In this document: positions 43,917 to 52,846 of the stretch, piece after piece | How the letters are laid out: each line of letters begins with the position of its first letter | How positions within the stretch are numbered: the first letter of the stretch is position 1 | NCBI GenBank assembly: GCA_034430615.1 | Contig: DAOUEJ010000203.1 | Coordinates: 1-64,000, forward strand | Direction of reading: 5' to 3' | Origin: E44-bin32 sp034430615 | GTDB lineage: Bacteria > Chloroflexota > Anaerolineae > Anaerolineales > E44-bin32 | DNA: 64,000 bases | Notes under the pieces: model-generated | What the model saw: the letters and a program-made list of their open reading frames with translations, nothing else | Database searches by the model: none | What the model was told of the DNA's origin: nothing | Made by a program: the position numbers and the translations under genes

Positions 43917-44993
43917 ATGGACCTGAGAGAGATCTTCGACCGACCACCCCGCATCCTGATCGCCGATGACGATTGGCTCAATCGGGATCTACTGAAGACC
44001 TATCTGGTCAATTCCGGCTGCGAGGTGGTCACGGCGCCCGATGGAAGATCTGCGCTCGAGCTGGCAATGCAGACCCCCCCTGATTTGGCCCTGGTCGACG
44101 TGCAGATGCCGCGCATGGATGGCCTTTCGCTCTGCAAGACGCTCAAATCTAACCTGGCAACCCGCTTTGTCCCGATCGTGATCGTGACGGCCCTCGACAG
44201 CGATGACGAGAAGCTAAAGGCGATTGAGGCCGGAGCCGACGATTTCATTACCAAGCCCTACTCTTCGGTGGTGCTGCTCACACGGCTGCGCTCGCTCTTG
44301 CGAATCAAGCAACTGCACGATGAAGTCGAATCGCGCAACCGGTTGCTGCGGCAGGTGTTGGACCGCTTCCTGGCGGAGGACGTGACCGATATCATCCTCA
44401 CCGACCCCGAGCGCTACTTGAAGCTGGGGGGCGACATCCTTCAGGTCACCGTCTTGTTCGCAGATATCCGTGGCTTCACACGCTTTACCGAAGAGCACAG
44501 CGCCGAGCACGTCATCGAAACGCTGAACAGGATCTACCAGGCACTCAGCAAGGTAGTCTTCGAACACCGCGGGACTTTTGATAAGTACCTCGGCGACGGC
44601 TTCATGGCCTTCTACGGGGCGCCGGTGGCAGCCGAGGATGACGCCTTGCGCGCGCTCGAAACCTCGATCGAGATGCAGCGGCTCTTTAAGGAACTACGGG
44701 ATAGTTCGGGTGATGAATTGAAGAACCTGGGGCTGGGCATCGGGCTGCACTCCGGCGAGGCGGTCGTGGGAAACATCGGCTCGGAGAAAGTGATGGACTA
44801 CACCGTGATCGGGGATGTGGTGAATGTCGCAAAGCGGCTGCAGGAGCAGGCTGGTGGGGGACAGATCTTGCTCAGCAAGAACACGTACGAGCTGGCGCAC
44901 AAAGAAGTCGATGCCGAACCCCTCGAGCCGATCCAGGTCATCGGCCGGCGGGAGCCGATCCCGGCGTACTTAATCCAGGTCTCGGGCACTTGA
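43917..44993 (+). CDS. Receiver-domain class III adenylate cyclase
   Basis: A 358-residue soluble two-domain regulator. Receiver: acidic pocket in IADDD (15-19), phosphoacceptor Asp61 in LVDVQMP, Thr91, Lys113 in ITKPY. Cyclase domain (about 170-355): metal Asp183 (LFADIRGFT) and Asp227 (YLGDG), adenine-selecting Lys223 and Thr296 (DYTVIGD), transition-state Asn303 and Arg307 (NVAKR). All catalytic residues of an adenylate cyclase are present, so cAMP production under phosphorelay control is likely. No kinase gene is nearby. It lies 42 bases after sdhB; cAMP could act at the CRP-like site upstream of sdh, but this link is an inference. Confidence 0.92.
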   Translation: MDLREIFDRPPRILIADDDWLNRDLLKTYLVNSGCEVVTAPDGRSALELAMQTPPDLALVDVQMPRMDGLSLCKTLKSNLATRFVPIVIVTALDSDDEKLKAIEAGADDFITKPYSSVVLLTRLRSLLRIKQLHDEVESRNRLLRQVLDRFLAEDVTDIILTDPERYLKLGGDILQVTVLFADIRGFTRFTEEHSAEHVIETLNRIYQALSKVVFEHRGTFDKYLGDGFMAFYGAPVAAEDDALRALETSIEMQRLFKELRDSSGDELKNLGLGIGLHSGEAVVGNIGSEKVMDYTVIGDVVNVAKRLQEQAGGGQILLSKNTYELAHKEVDAEPLEPIQVIGRREPIPAYLIQVSGT

Positions 44994-45046
44994 GCCCACC
45001 ATCCTATATGTCTGATTTGAGGCACGGGCCAGGCACGCGGGGATGC

Positions 45047-45052
45047 TATAAT
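45047..45052 (+). promoter_or_regulatory. -10 box of the tRNA-Arg gene
   Basis: TATAAT 22 bases before the tRNA; fits a short leader. A -35 was not found at good spacing. Confidence 0.5.
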
Positions 45053-45074
45053 TCCGTTGAGTCGTATACTGCCG

Positions 45075-45148
45075 GCCCCAGTAGCTCAAATGGATAGAGC
45101 AAGGCTCTCCTAAAGCCTAGGTTGTGCGTTCAAATCGCGCCTGGGGCA
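45075..45148 (+). tRNA. tRNA-Arg (anticodon CCT)
   Basis: Cloverleaf of 74 bases. The acceptor arms gccccag and ctggggc pair fully; anticodon stem aggct/agcct holds loop ctcctaa with anticodon CCT, which reads AGG arginine codons; the T-loop contains gttcaaatc. The CCA end is not encoded. It is transcribed alone and followed by a hairpin. Confidence 0.96.
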
Positions 45149-45150
45149 CA

Positions 45151-45175
45151 AAGCGCCTCCCGCAAGGGAGGTGCT
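45151..45175 (+). terminator. Hairpin with GCAA tetraloop after tRNA-Arg
   Basis: Arms gcgcctccc and gggaggtgc (one G-T pair), extended by aaa/ttt, close on a GCAA loop. The T-run is short, so termination or 3' processing are both possible. Confidence 0.55.
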
Positions 45176-45231
45176 TTACCTATCGTTTTATGGACAGCGG
45201 TATCCGTTTCGGGGCGGACACCCCGCGGTCG

Positions 45232-46344
45232 TCACAGCTGCTTTTGATAAATCCGGTAGCGACGCAGTGGCGAGGCGTCCAGCTTGCGGATGGCATTGTT
45301 CATGGGGACGTTATCTTCCAGCACGTAGTTGATCTCCAGCCAGACATCGGGTGCGTTGAGCGATTCGTAAAGTTTGCGGTAGATCAGGCTATCGACGCCC
45401 AGGCCGTGGTATTCGGGGATCACGCCCAGCGCGAACATGCGGTAGCTGCGCAACCGGGGTAGGCCGTAGAGTAGTTTAATCCAGCCGAAAGGCAGCAGCC
45501 GGCCGTTCAGCCCCCGCAGCAGTTCGTTGACGTTGGGAAGAGCGATGGCGAAGCCGATCGGACGCCCGGTAGCATCCTCGGCGATGATCACCCCCTTGGG
45601 CTGGATAACCGGTTTCAGGTCACGCGCCATGGCCCGGGCCTCGGCCTCCGTCACGGGAGCATACCCCCAGTTGTCGGCAAGGCTCTGGTTGGATAGGTCG
45701 ACGATCGTCTTCACCTCCTGATCGTAGCGGCGCATATCCACCTGGCGCACTGTGACGCCATAGCGCCGGGCGACGGCATCAGTCAAGGTGAGAATGCGAG
45801 CCGGGATGCGGTAGCCATCGGCAGACGAAACGGAATAGCACAGCAGGTCCTTGATCTTGCGCAGGCCGAAACTCTCCATCTGCCCGATGTAATAAGGTGG
45901 GTTGTAGGGCGCCATAATGGTTGGCGGGGGCGAGAATCCTTCGACCACCAGCCCCCATTCCTGGGAGACAAAGGTCCATGGGCCGCGCACGGTTTGCATG
46001 CCGCGCCCGCGCAGCCAGGCGGCGGCCGTTTCGAGCAGCATGTTCGCGGCAACTTCATCGTCCGGGCATTCGTAATACCCGTACAGCCCAACCTGCTCGT
46101 TCCAGAAGTCGAGCGCCAGGTGATCGATGAAGGCCGCGATGCGCCCGATCACTCGCTCCCCCTCCAGGAGCAGGAAGAGCGCATATTCACAGTGGTCGAG
46201 CAGCGGGTTGCGCTTCGGGTCGAATTGACCCCACTGTTCGTCGCGCAGCGGCGGCACCCAGAGCGGATCATCCCTGTAGTGGCGGTAGGGCAGATCGATG
46301 AACAGCTTAAGGTCAGCCTTTGATTCCACGCGCTGGATCTTCAT
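45232..46344 (-). CDS. GNAT-like acetyltransferase of unknown substrate
   Basis: A 370-residue protein starting at ATG 46344 (MKIQRVESKADLKLFIDLP), preceded by gagg. The N-terminal half has YRDDPLWVPPLRDEQ and RIAAFIDHL, the start seen in YghO-like N-acetyltransferase-fold proteins. The C-terminal half has MFALGVIPEYHGLGVDSLIYRK, a GNAT acetyl-CoA site (RGxGxG/A-like) and WLEINYVLEDN. Substrate unknown; such genes are common single genes in Chloroflexota. Convergent with the tRNA gene. Confidence 0.75.
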   Translation of the reverse strand: MKIQRVESKADLKLFIDLPYRHYRDDPLWVPPLRDEQWGQFDPKRNPLLDHCEYALFLLLEGERVIGRIAAFIDHLALDFWNEQVGLYGYYECPDDEVAANMLLETAAAWLRGRGMQTVRGPWTFVSQEWGLVVEGFSPPPTIMAPYNPPYYIGQMESFGLRKIKDLLCYSVSSADGYRIPARILTLTDAVARRYGVTVRQVDMRRYDQEVKTIVDLSNQSLADNWGYAPVTEAEARAMARDLKPVIQPKGVIIAEDATGRPIGFAIALPNVNELLRGLNGRLLPFGWIKLLYGLPRLRSYRMFALGVIPEYHGLGVDSLIYRKLYESLNAPDVWLEINYVLEDNVPMNNAIRKLDASPLRRYRIYQKQL

Positions 46345-46752
46345 CTTGCGCTCCTCGTACAGGGATGCGGCGGACCTGCCCAGACCTTTGAAAACCGTTT
46401 CCCTGCTTGGGTTCGATGCGAGGTGCATATCTTCGAACAGTTCGTGTTAGATCGCAACCCGGCAAAGTTGGGGTGCCGGGCGTTGTGAGGGGCCTGAACA
46501 CTTACACGCGAATTACTTGTTCCCTGCCTTTCCGGCTCCGCATTCCGGCAGTTATCGTTGTGTGAGTCATAGAAGTCCGGTCGCAAAGCAGGCCGGACTC
46601 ATTTGTTAATGGTGGGAGCTTTTTTTTGCGAAACCAACGCGGGCAGGTATTGTATTTGTGGATAAAAACCGAGTCACCGTATAAATGCTGGCTTGGTCTG
46701 CCCGCAAGATCTGGAAGCCTATGCGCAGTCGCAAACCGTGTGGAGTTGTCTG
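46345..46752. other. Intergenic region without credible gene
   Basis: About 400 bases upstream of the acetyltransferase gene and downstream of the regulator gene. Short frames here have unnatural composition. I see an imperfect hairpin (agtccgg/ccggact, 46574-46599), an 8-T run near 46620-46627, and one TGTGGATAA (46657-46665). None is assigned a function. Confidence 0.5.
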
Positions 46753-47079
46753 TCAATCAGGCAGGTCGTCCAGGACCTGCTGCATGCTCCGCTTGTATTC
46801 CCGGAAGGCTTTCCTTCCCAGTTCGGTAAGCCGTAAGCGCGTGTGGGGTTTCTTGCCCAGAAAGGTCTTCTCGATTTCGACGTAGCCAGCCTGCTCCAGC
46901 TTGGCCAGATGGGTGGCCAAGTTGCCCCAGGTTAAGCCGGTCAGGTTCTTCAGGAAAACGTAGTCCGCACTCTCGACGACATAAAGGTAGGTAAGGACCA
47001 TTAGCCTGGCGGAGGCGTGAATGACCTGATCGATGTCGGCAAGCGGGTGCAGATCCTGATCTGGAAGTGTTCTGGCCAT
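46753..47079 (-). CDS. Winged-helix transcriptional regulator
   Basis: A 108-residue DNA-binding protein. ATG 47079 follows the previous stop by one base (TGA-G-ATG), implying translational coupling; the track frame extends upstream without signal. HTH segment LTGLTWGNLATHLAKLEQAGYVEIEK is typical of HTH_34/ArsR-like regulators, and the wing KPHTRLRLTELGRKAF follows. No metal site is visible. It likely represses its own operon at the palindrome 47775-47792. Confidence 0.88.
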   Translation of the reverse strand: MARTLPDQDLHPLADIDQVIHASARLMVLTYLYVVESADYVFLKNLTGLTWGNLATHLAKLEQAGYVEIEKTFLGKKPHTRLRLTELGRKAFREYKRSMQQVLDDLPD

Positions 47080-47080
47080 C

Positions 47081-47722
47081 TCAGGCTTGCCTCCCGGGGA
47101 GGCCGTTCTCCGGTGCGGGATAGCTGCGCAGAAGTTGCACGAACAGGCCAAGGCCGATCAGGATCATCACCCCCGCGACGGCTCCAAAGGTGACCGGGAA
47201 GCCGTGGTGGGTGGTAAGCCCTCTGGAAAACAACCACTCACCAACCAGCGGGGAAAGCCCAGCCAGCAAGCCATACAGATACAGCCGCGGTAGGTTAAGG
47301 ACGTAAGCTGCAAAGCTAAACCCGAGCAAGAGCATCAGCCCAAAGGCCATCGAGGTCAATTGGCCAGGGATGGATCTGTAGTTGAGCGCGGCAAGGATGC
47401 CCAGAACGAGAGCAAGGAGGTTCACCACAAGCATGAGAAAGCTTAATCTGCCCAGTGCGGCTCTGCGGGTTTCGCCGAAGATCACGTACCCGACACGGGG
47501 CAGAATGACGCGCTTTCGGATTTGCCGGATCGCCAGGTAAAGCAGCCCCCAGACGGGGAGGAACACCGCCGAACTCCAGAAATCTCCCAGCCGTGCGCTG
47601 AGCAAGGGAGCAACCGAGAACATGATAAAGAAGCACCCCAGGAACATATCCCAGAGTCCATCATTGGTAGCGGTTCTAAAAACCTTCCGTTCTGCATCTT
47701 TGAGGCTGATTGGTTGAGACAC
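47081..47722 (-). CDS. Multi-spanning membrane protein coupled to the regulator
   Basis: A 213-residue protein with about six hydrophobic helices. A soluble start (MSQPISLKDAERKVFRTATNDGLWD) precedes the first helix; the cytosolic loop RQIRKRVILPRVGYVIFGE is basic. The layout with a downstream winged-helix gene recalls small stress-responsive membrane-protein/regulator pairs. Function unknown. First gene of the two-gene operon. Confidence 0.75.
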   Translation of the reverse strand: MSQPISLKDAERKVFRTATNDGLWDMFLGCFFIMFSVAPLLSARLGDFWSSAVFLPVWGLLYLAIRQIRKRVILPRVGYVIFGETRRAALGRLSFLMLVVNLLALVLGILAALNYRSIPGQLTSMAFGLMLLLGFSFAAYVLNLPRLYLYGLLAGLSPLVGEWLFSRGLTTHHGFPVTFGAVAGVMILIGLGLFVQLLRSYPAPENGLPGRQA

Positions 47723-47774
47723 GGGAGACCTCCTGGAGTAGTTACAATCTTGGGTTCAATGCCTTGTCTTTGTG

Positions 47775-47792
47775 TTTCAAAGTACTTTGAAA
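47775..47792. promoter_or_regulatory. 18-bp perfect palindrome operator
   Basis: tttcaaagtactttgaaa, symmetric without a spacer, covers the expected transcription start just downstream of the -10 box, about 53 bases before the membrane-protein ATG. A winged-helix dimer repressor from the same operon is the obvious binder. Confidence 0.8.
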
Positions 47793-47794
47793 TT

Positions 47795-47823
47795 ATATTA
47801 TGTCGGAAATGCCCGAATGTCAA
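47795..47823 (-). promoter_or_regulatory. Near-consensus sigma-70-type promoter
   Basis: On the minus strand: -35 TTGACA (47823-47818), 17-base spacer, -10 TAATAT (47800-47795). The operator starts two bases later, so binding would block the polymerase. Confidence 0.85.
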
Positions 47824-47901
47824 ACGGTTGGGAGGGTGCACAGGGGAGAATCTGGGAACGAATGATGAATAGCCGCTCCCGTCGAACGCGGTGGACTATA
47901 G

Positions 47902-47926
47902 AAAAAGCCCGGTCATTAGACCGGGC
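47902..47926 (-). terminator. Terminator of the DUF937 gene
   Basis: Stem gcccggtc/gaccgggc with a 4-base loop, followed leftward by a T-run (ttttt). Confidence 0.85.
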
Positions 47927-47958
47927 CAGGTTGATCGTTTAGCGATGCAGTCCTCTGG

Positions 47959-48552
47959 TTACTTTTTCCCGCCAAACAGACCGCCGAGTAGGTTCGCACC
48001 CAGGCTGATGACCTCTTCAGTCATGTCGCCGTCGCCGTCCATATCCAGGAGTCGCGCCAGGCCGGAGGTCGTCTTCTCGACCGTGTCACGCTCCTGCTGC
48101 AGCACCTGCGACACGCCCTGCGCGTCGAGCGAATTATTCTGCTGGATCTTACCGAGCGCGCCCATAACGATCGGTGCTAGGATCGCCAGCAACGTGGAGA
48201 CGGCCTGGGGATCCAGCCCGCTGCCCTTGCTGACATTGCTCTCCACTGAGCCTTGTTTCTCGCCGAAGACGTGCCCCAGGATGGCCATGCCATCCTTGAT
48301 CGTGTCTTTTTGTGAGACCTTCTCGATGAGGCCGTCAAGGATGCTGCCGTCGTGGTCCTGCTGCAGGGCCTGGGTCAGCGCCTGTGCGCCATCGGGCGAG
48401 GAGGCGTTGCGGTTCAGGGCGCCGATCAGCATTGGCAGCGCCAGGCCGATCGCCTGCTGCGCCTGACCGTCATCAATGCCAAGCTGGTCGCTGATCTTTG
48501 AGACCGCACCTCCGCCGAGGTGCGAAACGATAAGTTGAAGTACCGAGTCCAT
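47959..48552 (-). CDS. DUF937 protein (YidB-like)
   Basis: A 197-residue cytosolic protein with repeated QQAIGLALPMLIGALNRN-type helices, an Ala/Gly/Gln-rich all-alpha fold, and a C-terminal LLDMDGDGDMTEEV that looks like an EF-hand-style loop. The last residues are GGLFGGKK. DUF937 proteins are widespread and of unknown role. Monocistronic with a good terminator. Confidence 0.87.
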   Translation of the reverse strand: MDSVLQLIVSHLGGGAVSKISDQLGIDDGQAQQAIGLALPMLIGALNRNASSPDGAQALTQALQQDHDGSILDGLIEKVSQKDTIKDGMAILGHVFGEKQGSVESNVSKGSGLDPQAVSTLLAILAPIVMGALGKIQQNNSLDAQGVSQVLQQERDTVEKTTSGLARLLDMDGDGDMTEEVISLGANLLGGLFGGKK

Positions 48553-48690
48553 GGATTAACCTGTTCCCCTTCTAGGATTTCTTGGTAGAATGCCATCCCC
48601 CAGCATCTTCAAAAGTGTATCATAGCTCGTAGGAGGAGCTGATGCCTCCCGATAAACCATGGCTTGATAAAATCGACCCAAGGAAGGCTC

Positions 48691-49170
48691 ATGGCCCAGA
48701 AGACGAATGCCATGCGTGTGCTCGATCAGGCCGGGATCTACTACCGGGTTGAGACCTATGAACTGGAAAGGGCAGACCAACTCGCCGATCGTGCGGCGAA
48801 GGCATTGGGTATCGCACCCGAGCGCATCTTTAAAACCCTGGTAGCGATCGGTGATCGGGTCGGTCCGCTTCTCGTCCTGGTCCCGGCTGGGACAGAGGTT
48901 GATCTACGCCGCCTGGCGGACGCGACCGGCAATAAGCGGGTCGATATAGCGCCACAGCGTGATGTGCTGGGGCTAACGGGTTATGAACGCGGCACAGTGA
49001 CGCCGCTGGCGATGGCGAAGAGCTACCCGATCTGGATCGACGAGACGGTCGAACTGTGGGATGAAGTCGGGATCAGCGCAGGTGCGCACGGGCTCGAGAT
49101 CATGCTCGTGCCAAAGGATCTGCTGCGCGTGACAGGAGCGCGGACGGCGGACGTCGCCCGCTCGCGCTAG
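48691..49170 (+). CDS. ybaK: Cys-tRNA(Pro)/YbaK-type deacylase
   Basis: A 159-residue YbaK/EbsC domain protein. ATG 48691 with ggaagg upstream; the track frame from 48664 is a little longer. Characteristic residues: FKTLVAI, LVPAGTEVDLRRLA, TGYERGTVTPLA and GAHGLEIMLVPKDL. It hydrolyses mischarged Cys-tRNA(Pro) and related aminoacyl-tRNAs. Monocistronic. Confidence 0.92.
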   Translation: MAQKTNAMRVLDQAGIYYRVETYELERADQLADRAAKALGIAPERIFKTLVAIGDRVGPLLVLVPAGTEVDLRRLADATGNKRVDIAPQRDVLGLTGYERGTVTPLAMAKSYPIWIDETVELWDEVGISAGAHGLEIMLVPKDLLRVTGARTADVARSR

Positions 49171-49189
49171 GCGGTTGTTGATTTGGTTT

Positions 49190-49522
49190 TTACGCCGGGG
49201 CGCGAGCGCCCATCCAGAAGCGCGGCCAAGAACCACCGCTGCCGCGCAATGCAATAAGCGAATACAAGCTGGCGGCGAAAAAGCCCAGCACCATCACCAG
49301 CGCGATCCAGACCAACGCGCGGGGCCAGCTCGCCTCACGGTATACGATCCAGCCCGAGAAGAGCGCAAAACCCACGTACAGATCGACCAGCGAGACGATC
49401 CCCCACGGCATCGAGAGCAGGGTCGAGCCCTCGGCCGCAAAATCTCCCTGGATAAAAGCATAGGCCAGCACGACCCCCATGGCGGTCAGCCCCAGTCCGG
49501 CCAGCAGCGTTGCATTTCGCAT
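49190..49522 (-). CDS. DUF1475-like small membrane protein
   Basis: A 110-residue protein with three helices and the segment SMPWGIVSLVDLYVGFALFSGW, which I recall as DUF1475. ggaggg precedes the ATG. Unknown role. Convergent with the YbaK gene. Confidence 0.7.
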   Translation of the reverse strand: MRNATLLAGLGLTAMGVVLAYAFIQGDFAAEGSTLLSMPWGIVSLVDLYVGFALFSGWIVYREASWPRALVWIALVMVLGFFAASLYSLIALRGSGGSWPRFWMGARAPA

Positions 49523-49677
49523 CGTGTACTCCCTCCTAAGCGCGCCTCCGGTGAAGCGCGCCTGCAGCAGGGATTAGACCGGACCCGGGCCGATCAGTCA
49601 AGGCTGTCACCTGGACCCCTTGTGAGGGATTGATAGCAGGTCAGGAGGTGAGCAGCCAGTGGCTCTACCGGAAAGAC

Positions 49678-49706
49678 AAAAAAGCCCCATCCGACACGGA
49701 TGGGGC
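49678..49706 (-). terminator. Terminator of the roadblock gene
   Basis: Stem gccccatccg/cggatggggc, 3-base loop, followed leftward by six Ts. Confidence 0.9.
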
Positions 49707-49739
49707 CAGGGGGGATTCGATGTGGTAGTCGTTGAAAAA

Positions 49740-50222
49740 TCAGCCTTCTTCGATGTATTTCTTAAGATCATCCGACCGCATTAGCAGTGTGTTTGGTTCG
49801 GAAAATTTCCTTGAACTCATATCAAGTGCTTGCATTAATGCTGGTACGGCATCCTTTAGGGCGCCGAAGATCTTGTGGATCGGGGTTTTTGAGCCGTAGC
49901 CAATGCTGAGAGCAACTTCACGATTGATGCGCATCACCAACTGCTGCAGTTCGGCGCCGGCCATGAGGGTATAGCGCCATTTTCCAAAGGAGACCTCAGC
50001 CTGGGCCTTCTCTCCCATGCGCATGATGTGTGCGCTGGCTGCGATCGCTAAGTCGAGGCCGCTGCCCATGTCTTCCGGGTAATTGGCTAGGATCAGCCCG
50101 TCGTAATCCATCAGGATCGCCCAGCGGAAATCCGAGCCAGGCGCTTTTAGTATGCGCAGGGCTTCTTCCAACGCCGTCACGCGCGGATCGATGCTCGTTG
50201 TTGAATCTGAATTTGGATACAT
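49740..50222 (-). CDS. Roadblock/LC7-like protein
   Basis: A 160-residue protein. The core FRWAILMDYDGLILANYPED...IAASAHIMRMGEKAQAEV is of the roadblock/LC7 type, which scaffolds small GTPases. No small GTPase gene is adjacent. agagggg lies before the ATG. Single gene with terminator. Confidence 0.78.
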   Translation of the reverse strand: MYPNSDSTTSIDPRVTALEEALRILKAPGSDFRWAILMDYDGLILANYPEDMGSGLDLAIAASAHIMRMGEKAQAEVSFGKWRYTLMAGAELQQLVMRINREVALSIGYGSKTPIHKIFGALKDAVPALMQALDMSSRKFSEPNTLLMRSDDLKKYIEEG

Positions 50223-50571
50223 CGCGTCCCCTCTACCTTATCAGTTCCAGGCCATCAGCCCTATTTTGGCATAGAACTGGATGAATGGACATTGCGAACG
50301 CTTTACAATTGCCCGCCATCTTGTGCCTACTGAGGTCCAAGCCAAGGGCCTTGTGAACTAAACGTGATCAAGGCCACTCTCCGCGTAGACGCCGCCGCGC
50401 TCGGAGGGCATTCCGAGCTCACGACCAACCCTGCAAGAAACGAACCGCTGCAGGATCCAATTTGAACGGCCGACCTCCGGCAATGACACTTTCTGGCTGA
50501 ATGGGTCGATCACCGCTTGAACCACCCCGTTGATACGAGGACCTGGATGCACTTATCTCACAGGGTCGCAG
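50223..50571. other. Intergenic region, no gene assigned
   Basis: About 350 bases between the EamA gene's stop and the roadblock gene's start. A 64-codon frame at 50358-50552 on the minus strand exists but shows no motif, ribosome site or family resemblance that would support it. Confidence 0.5.
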
Positions 50572-51441
50572 TTATCGGCGGTTGACGATCACGATCCCGG
50601 ACACGACCAGCATCGATCCCAAGGCCAAGTGCCAATCCAAATGCTCACCAAGGAAAATCACGCCGGCCGCGACCCCGACCACCGGGAAAAGATAGGTCAC
50701 GAGCGTGGTGCGGGTTGGCCCGACCTGGTGCAGCAAATAGAAATACAGCAGGTACGCGATAAAGGATCCAAGCAGTCCCAACCAGAGCAAGGCTACCCAG
50801 GTGAGCGGCTGGGCCGGGAGGGTCAACGGATGATCGACAGCAATTGCCCCAATCCAGACCAGCAAGTCACCGCTGAGCATGGGCACAAGCGCCTGCACAA
50901 AAGTGGGCACGTTCTTTAAGGTCCTTCGTGCATACACAGAACTGGCCGCGTACGATACAGCGGCAACGACGACCGCCAGTTGTCCGAACACACCCTGGGT
51001 GACCCCGCCCTTCCCTAGGTCACGACTGAAGAGCAGCAGGATTCCGAGGAATCCAAGCACCAAGCCGGCTACCTTGGGCAAGGTCATGTTTTCGTCGGTA
51101 AGAAAGAAGTGGGCGATGATCAGGGTGAAAAGCGGCACGCTGCTGTTGAGCACTGAGGCCACGGCCGAGTCGACGCTCTGTTCACCCCAGGTGATGAGCA
51201 AGAAGGGCAGAGCGGTGTTGGTAACACCCATTAGGATCAACCAGAACCATGTGCGCCTCGAGCGGGGAAAGGATGGCCGGCGGATGGCAACGGCGATCGT
51301 CATCGCCAGCCACCCGAACAGCAGCCTGAACCCGACCAGGGTCAACGGGGTCAGCTCGCGCAAACCGATCTTGATCCACAGGAAGGAACTGCCCCAGATC
51401 AATCCCAGCAGGAGGAACGCAGACCAATTCCTGGTCGTCAT
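50572..51441 (-). CDS. EamA/DMT-family transporter
   Basis: A 289-residue, ten-helix drug/metabolite transporter. Two EamA repeats: LIWGSSFLWIKIGLRELTP near the N-terminus, and a second beginning about GQLAVVVAAVSYAASSVYARR. Substrate unknown; exporters of amino acids or metabolites are typical. Weak ribosome site. Downstream of the MFS gene by 15 bases, on the same strand. Confidence 0.92.
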   Translation of the reverse strand: MTTRNWSAFLLLGLIWGSSFLWIKIGLRELTPLTLVGFRLLFGWLAMTIAVAIRRPSFPRSRRTWFWLILMGVTNTALPFLLITWGEQSVDSAVASVLNSSVPLFTLIIAHFFLTDENMTLPKVAGLVLGFLGILLLFSRDLGKGGVTQGVFGQLAVVVAAVSYAASSVYARRTLKNVPTFVQALVPMLSGDLLVWIGAIAVDHPLTLPAQPLTWVALLWLGLLGSFIAYLLYFYLLHQVGPTRTTLVTYLFPVVGVAAGVIFLGEHLDWHLALGSMLVVSGIVIVNRR

Positions 51442-51456
51442 CGGATAATCAAGTTG

Positions 51457-52791
51457 TCATGCTCGCTGGGATTGTCTTTGTGCTTGCTTGATGTTCACCG
51501 ATAGCAGCAGCACTAAGCCGATCACCAGGAAGGCGATAATAGAAAGAACTGCTGCCCGTAGCCCTTCCTGTTCTGCCAGTACCGCAGTTAAGCCGCGTTC
51601 CTGAAACCAGAGCGCGGCACGGAATGCGAGCCACCCATAGACTGCCGGGCCGATGAAGGAGGAGGTCCGGCCAGCCACAGAGAAAAAGCCATAAAACTCG
51701 GCGCTCTTCCCCTTTGGCGCAAACAGCCCAACGGTTGCCCTGCTGACGGACTGGACGCCGGTCAGCGCGAAACCTGCTAGCCCACCGATGATAAAGAAAC
51801 CGGTCAGCGTCTGGTTGAAGTACATCCAGACCGCTGCGGCCGTCATCATTACCAGAGAGATCAGCAGCGACTGCTTGGGGTTGATGGAATCTGCTGCAAG
51901 GCCGAACAGGTAGGCGCCGGCGACGCTCGTGACCTGGACGATGATCATGAAGATGATCAACTGTTGTTGTTCCATGCCAAACAGGACGGCGCCCAGGATG
52001 GCGGCGAAATCAAGCGCCATAATGATCCCATCGTTGTAGATCAGGAAGGCGATCATGAATTTGATGAATTCGCGGTACTTGCGCACGGAGCGGAAAGTGG
52101 CCACCAGGCGCTTGAAGCCGATCGAGAGCAAGTTCTCTCCGGCGGGTAGTGCTTGCGGCTGGGCGCGCTCCCGCAGCCAGAGAAAGATCGGTGCCGCAGA
52201 AAGTGAGAAATAGACAGCAGTGATCAAGAATGCGTAGTGGATGATCTGGTCGCCTTCCACAAGCAGGATTAAGGCCAGGACAAGGACAAGGCAAAGGATC
52301 CCGCCCGCAGAGCCGATTGCCCACCCGTTGCCCGAGATTCGTCCAATCTCATCTTCGCTGGCGATCTCGGGCAGCAGCGCGTTATAGAAAACCTGGGCGC
52401 TGCGATACCCGATCTCGGCCAGGATGAAGAATATCATGCCGGTGACGACATCGCCCGGGCCAACGAGGAAAAGCAGGGCGGTGAAGGTGCAGGCCAGAGC
52501 TGTATAGAAGAACAAGAAGCGTTTTTTAGCGCCAGAGAAATCAGCGATCGCACCCAGGACAGGCGCGGTTAGAGCGACGACGAGCATGGCGATGCCGACA
52601 GCATACCCCCATAAACGCGAGCCCTCTGGTCCACCGACGACCTCTCCCTGGAAGTAGGCCGAGTAGACAGCCAGGAGAACGACGGCTGCATAAGCCGAAT
52701 TACCGAAATCATAGAGATACCATGCGATCCGTTCCCGCCGGTTTGAGAGCCCCGGTTGTGGGTTTACGCCCTGCGCGAGTACTTCGGCCAT
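51457..52791 (-). CDS. UMF1-family MFS transporter
   Basis: A 444-residue, twelve-helix transporter. ATG 52791 with gaggt six bases before is preferred over ATG 52809. The start RRERIAWYLYDFGNSAYAAVV is the UMF1/Atg22-like signature, and the loop DFSGAKKRFLFFY follows the first helices. Members in fungi export vacuolar amino acids; bacterial substrates are unknown. It likely shares a transcript with EamA. Confidence 0.9.
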   Translation of the reverse strand: MAEVLAQGVNPQPGLSNRRERIAWYLYDFGNSAYAAVVLLAVYSAYFQGEVVGGPEGSRLWGYAVGIAMLVVALTAPVLGAIADFSGAKKRFLFFYTALACTFTALLFLVGPGDVVTGMIFFILAEIGYRSAQVFYNALLPEIASEDEIGRISGNGWAIGSAGGILCLVLVLALILLVEGDQIIHYAFLITAVYFSLSAAPIFLWLRERAQPQALPAGENLLSIGFKRLVATFRSVRKYREFIKFMIAFLIYNDGIIMALDFAAILGAVLFGMEQQQLIIFMIIVQVTSVAGAYLFGLAADSINPKQSLLISLVMMTAAAVWMYFNQTLTGFFIIGGLAGFALTGVQSVSRATVGLFAPKGKSAEFYGFFSVAGRTSSFIGPAVYGWLAFRAALWFQERGLTAVLAEQEGLRAAVLSIIAFLVIGLVLLLSVNIKQAQRQSQRA

Positions 52792-52846
52792 GTTAATACC
52801 TCGCTCCATGTAAACCTGGATATGATGAAAGCATCAAAGTGATAGC

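Noticed and set aside
46341..46586. 81-codon frame on the minus strand
   Set aside because: Asn/Arg/Pro-rich composition, no ribosome site, overlaps a hairpin and the acetyltransferase start.
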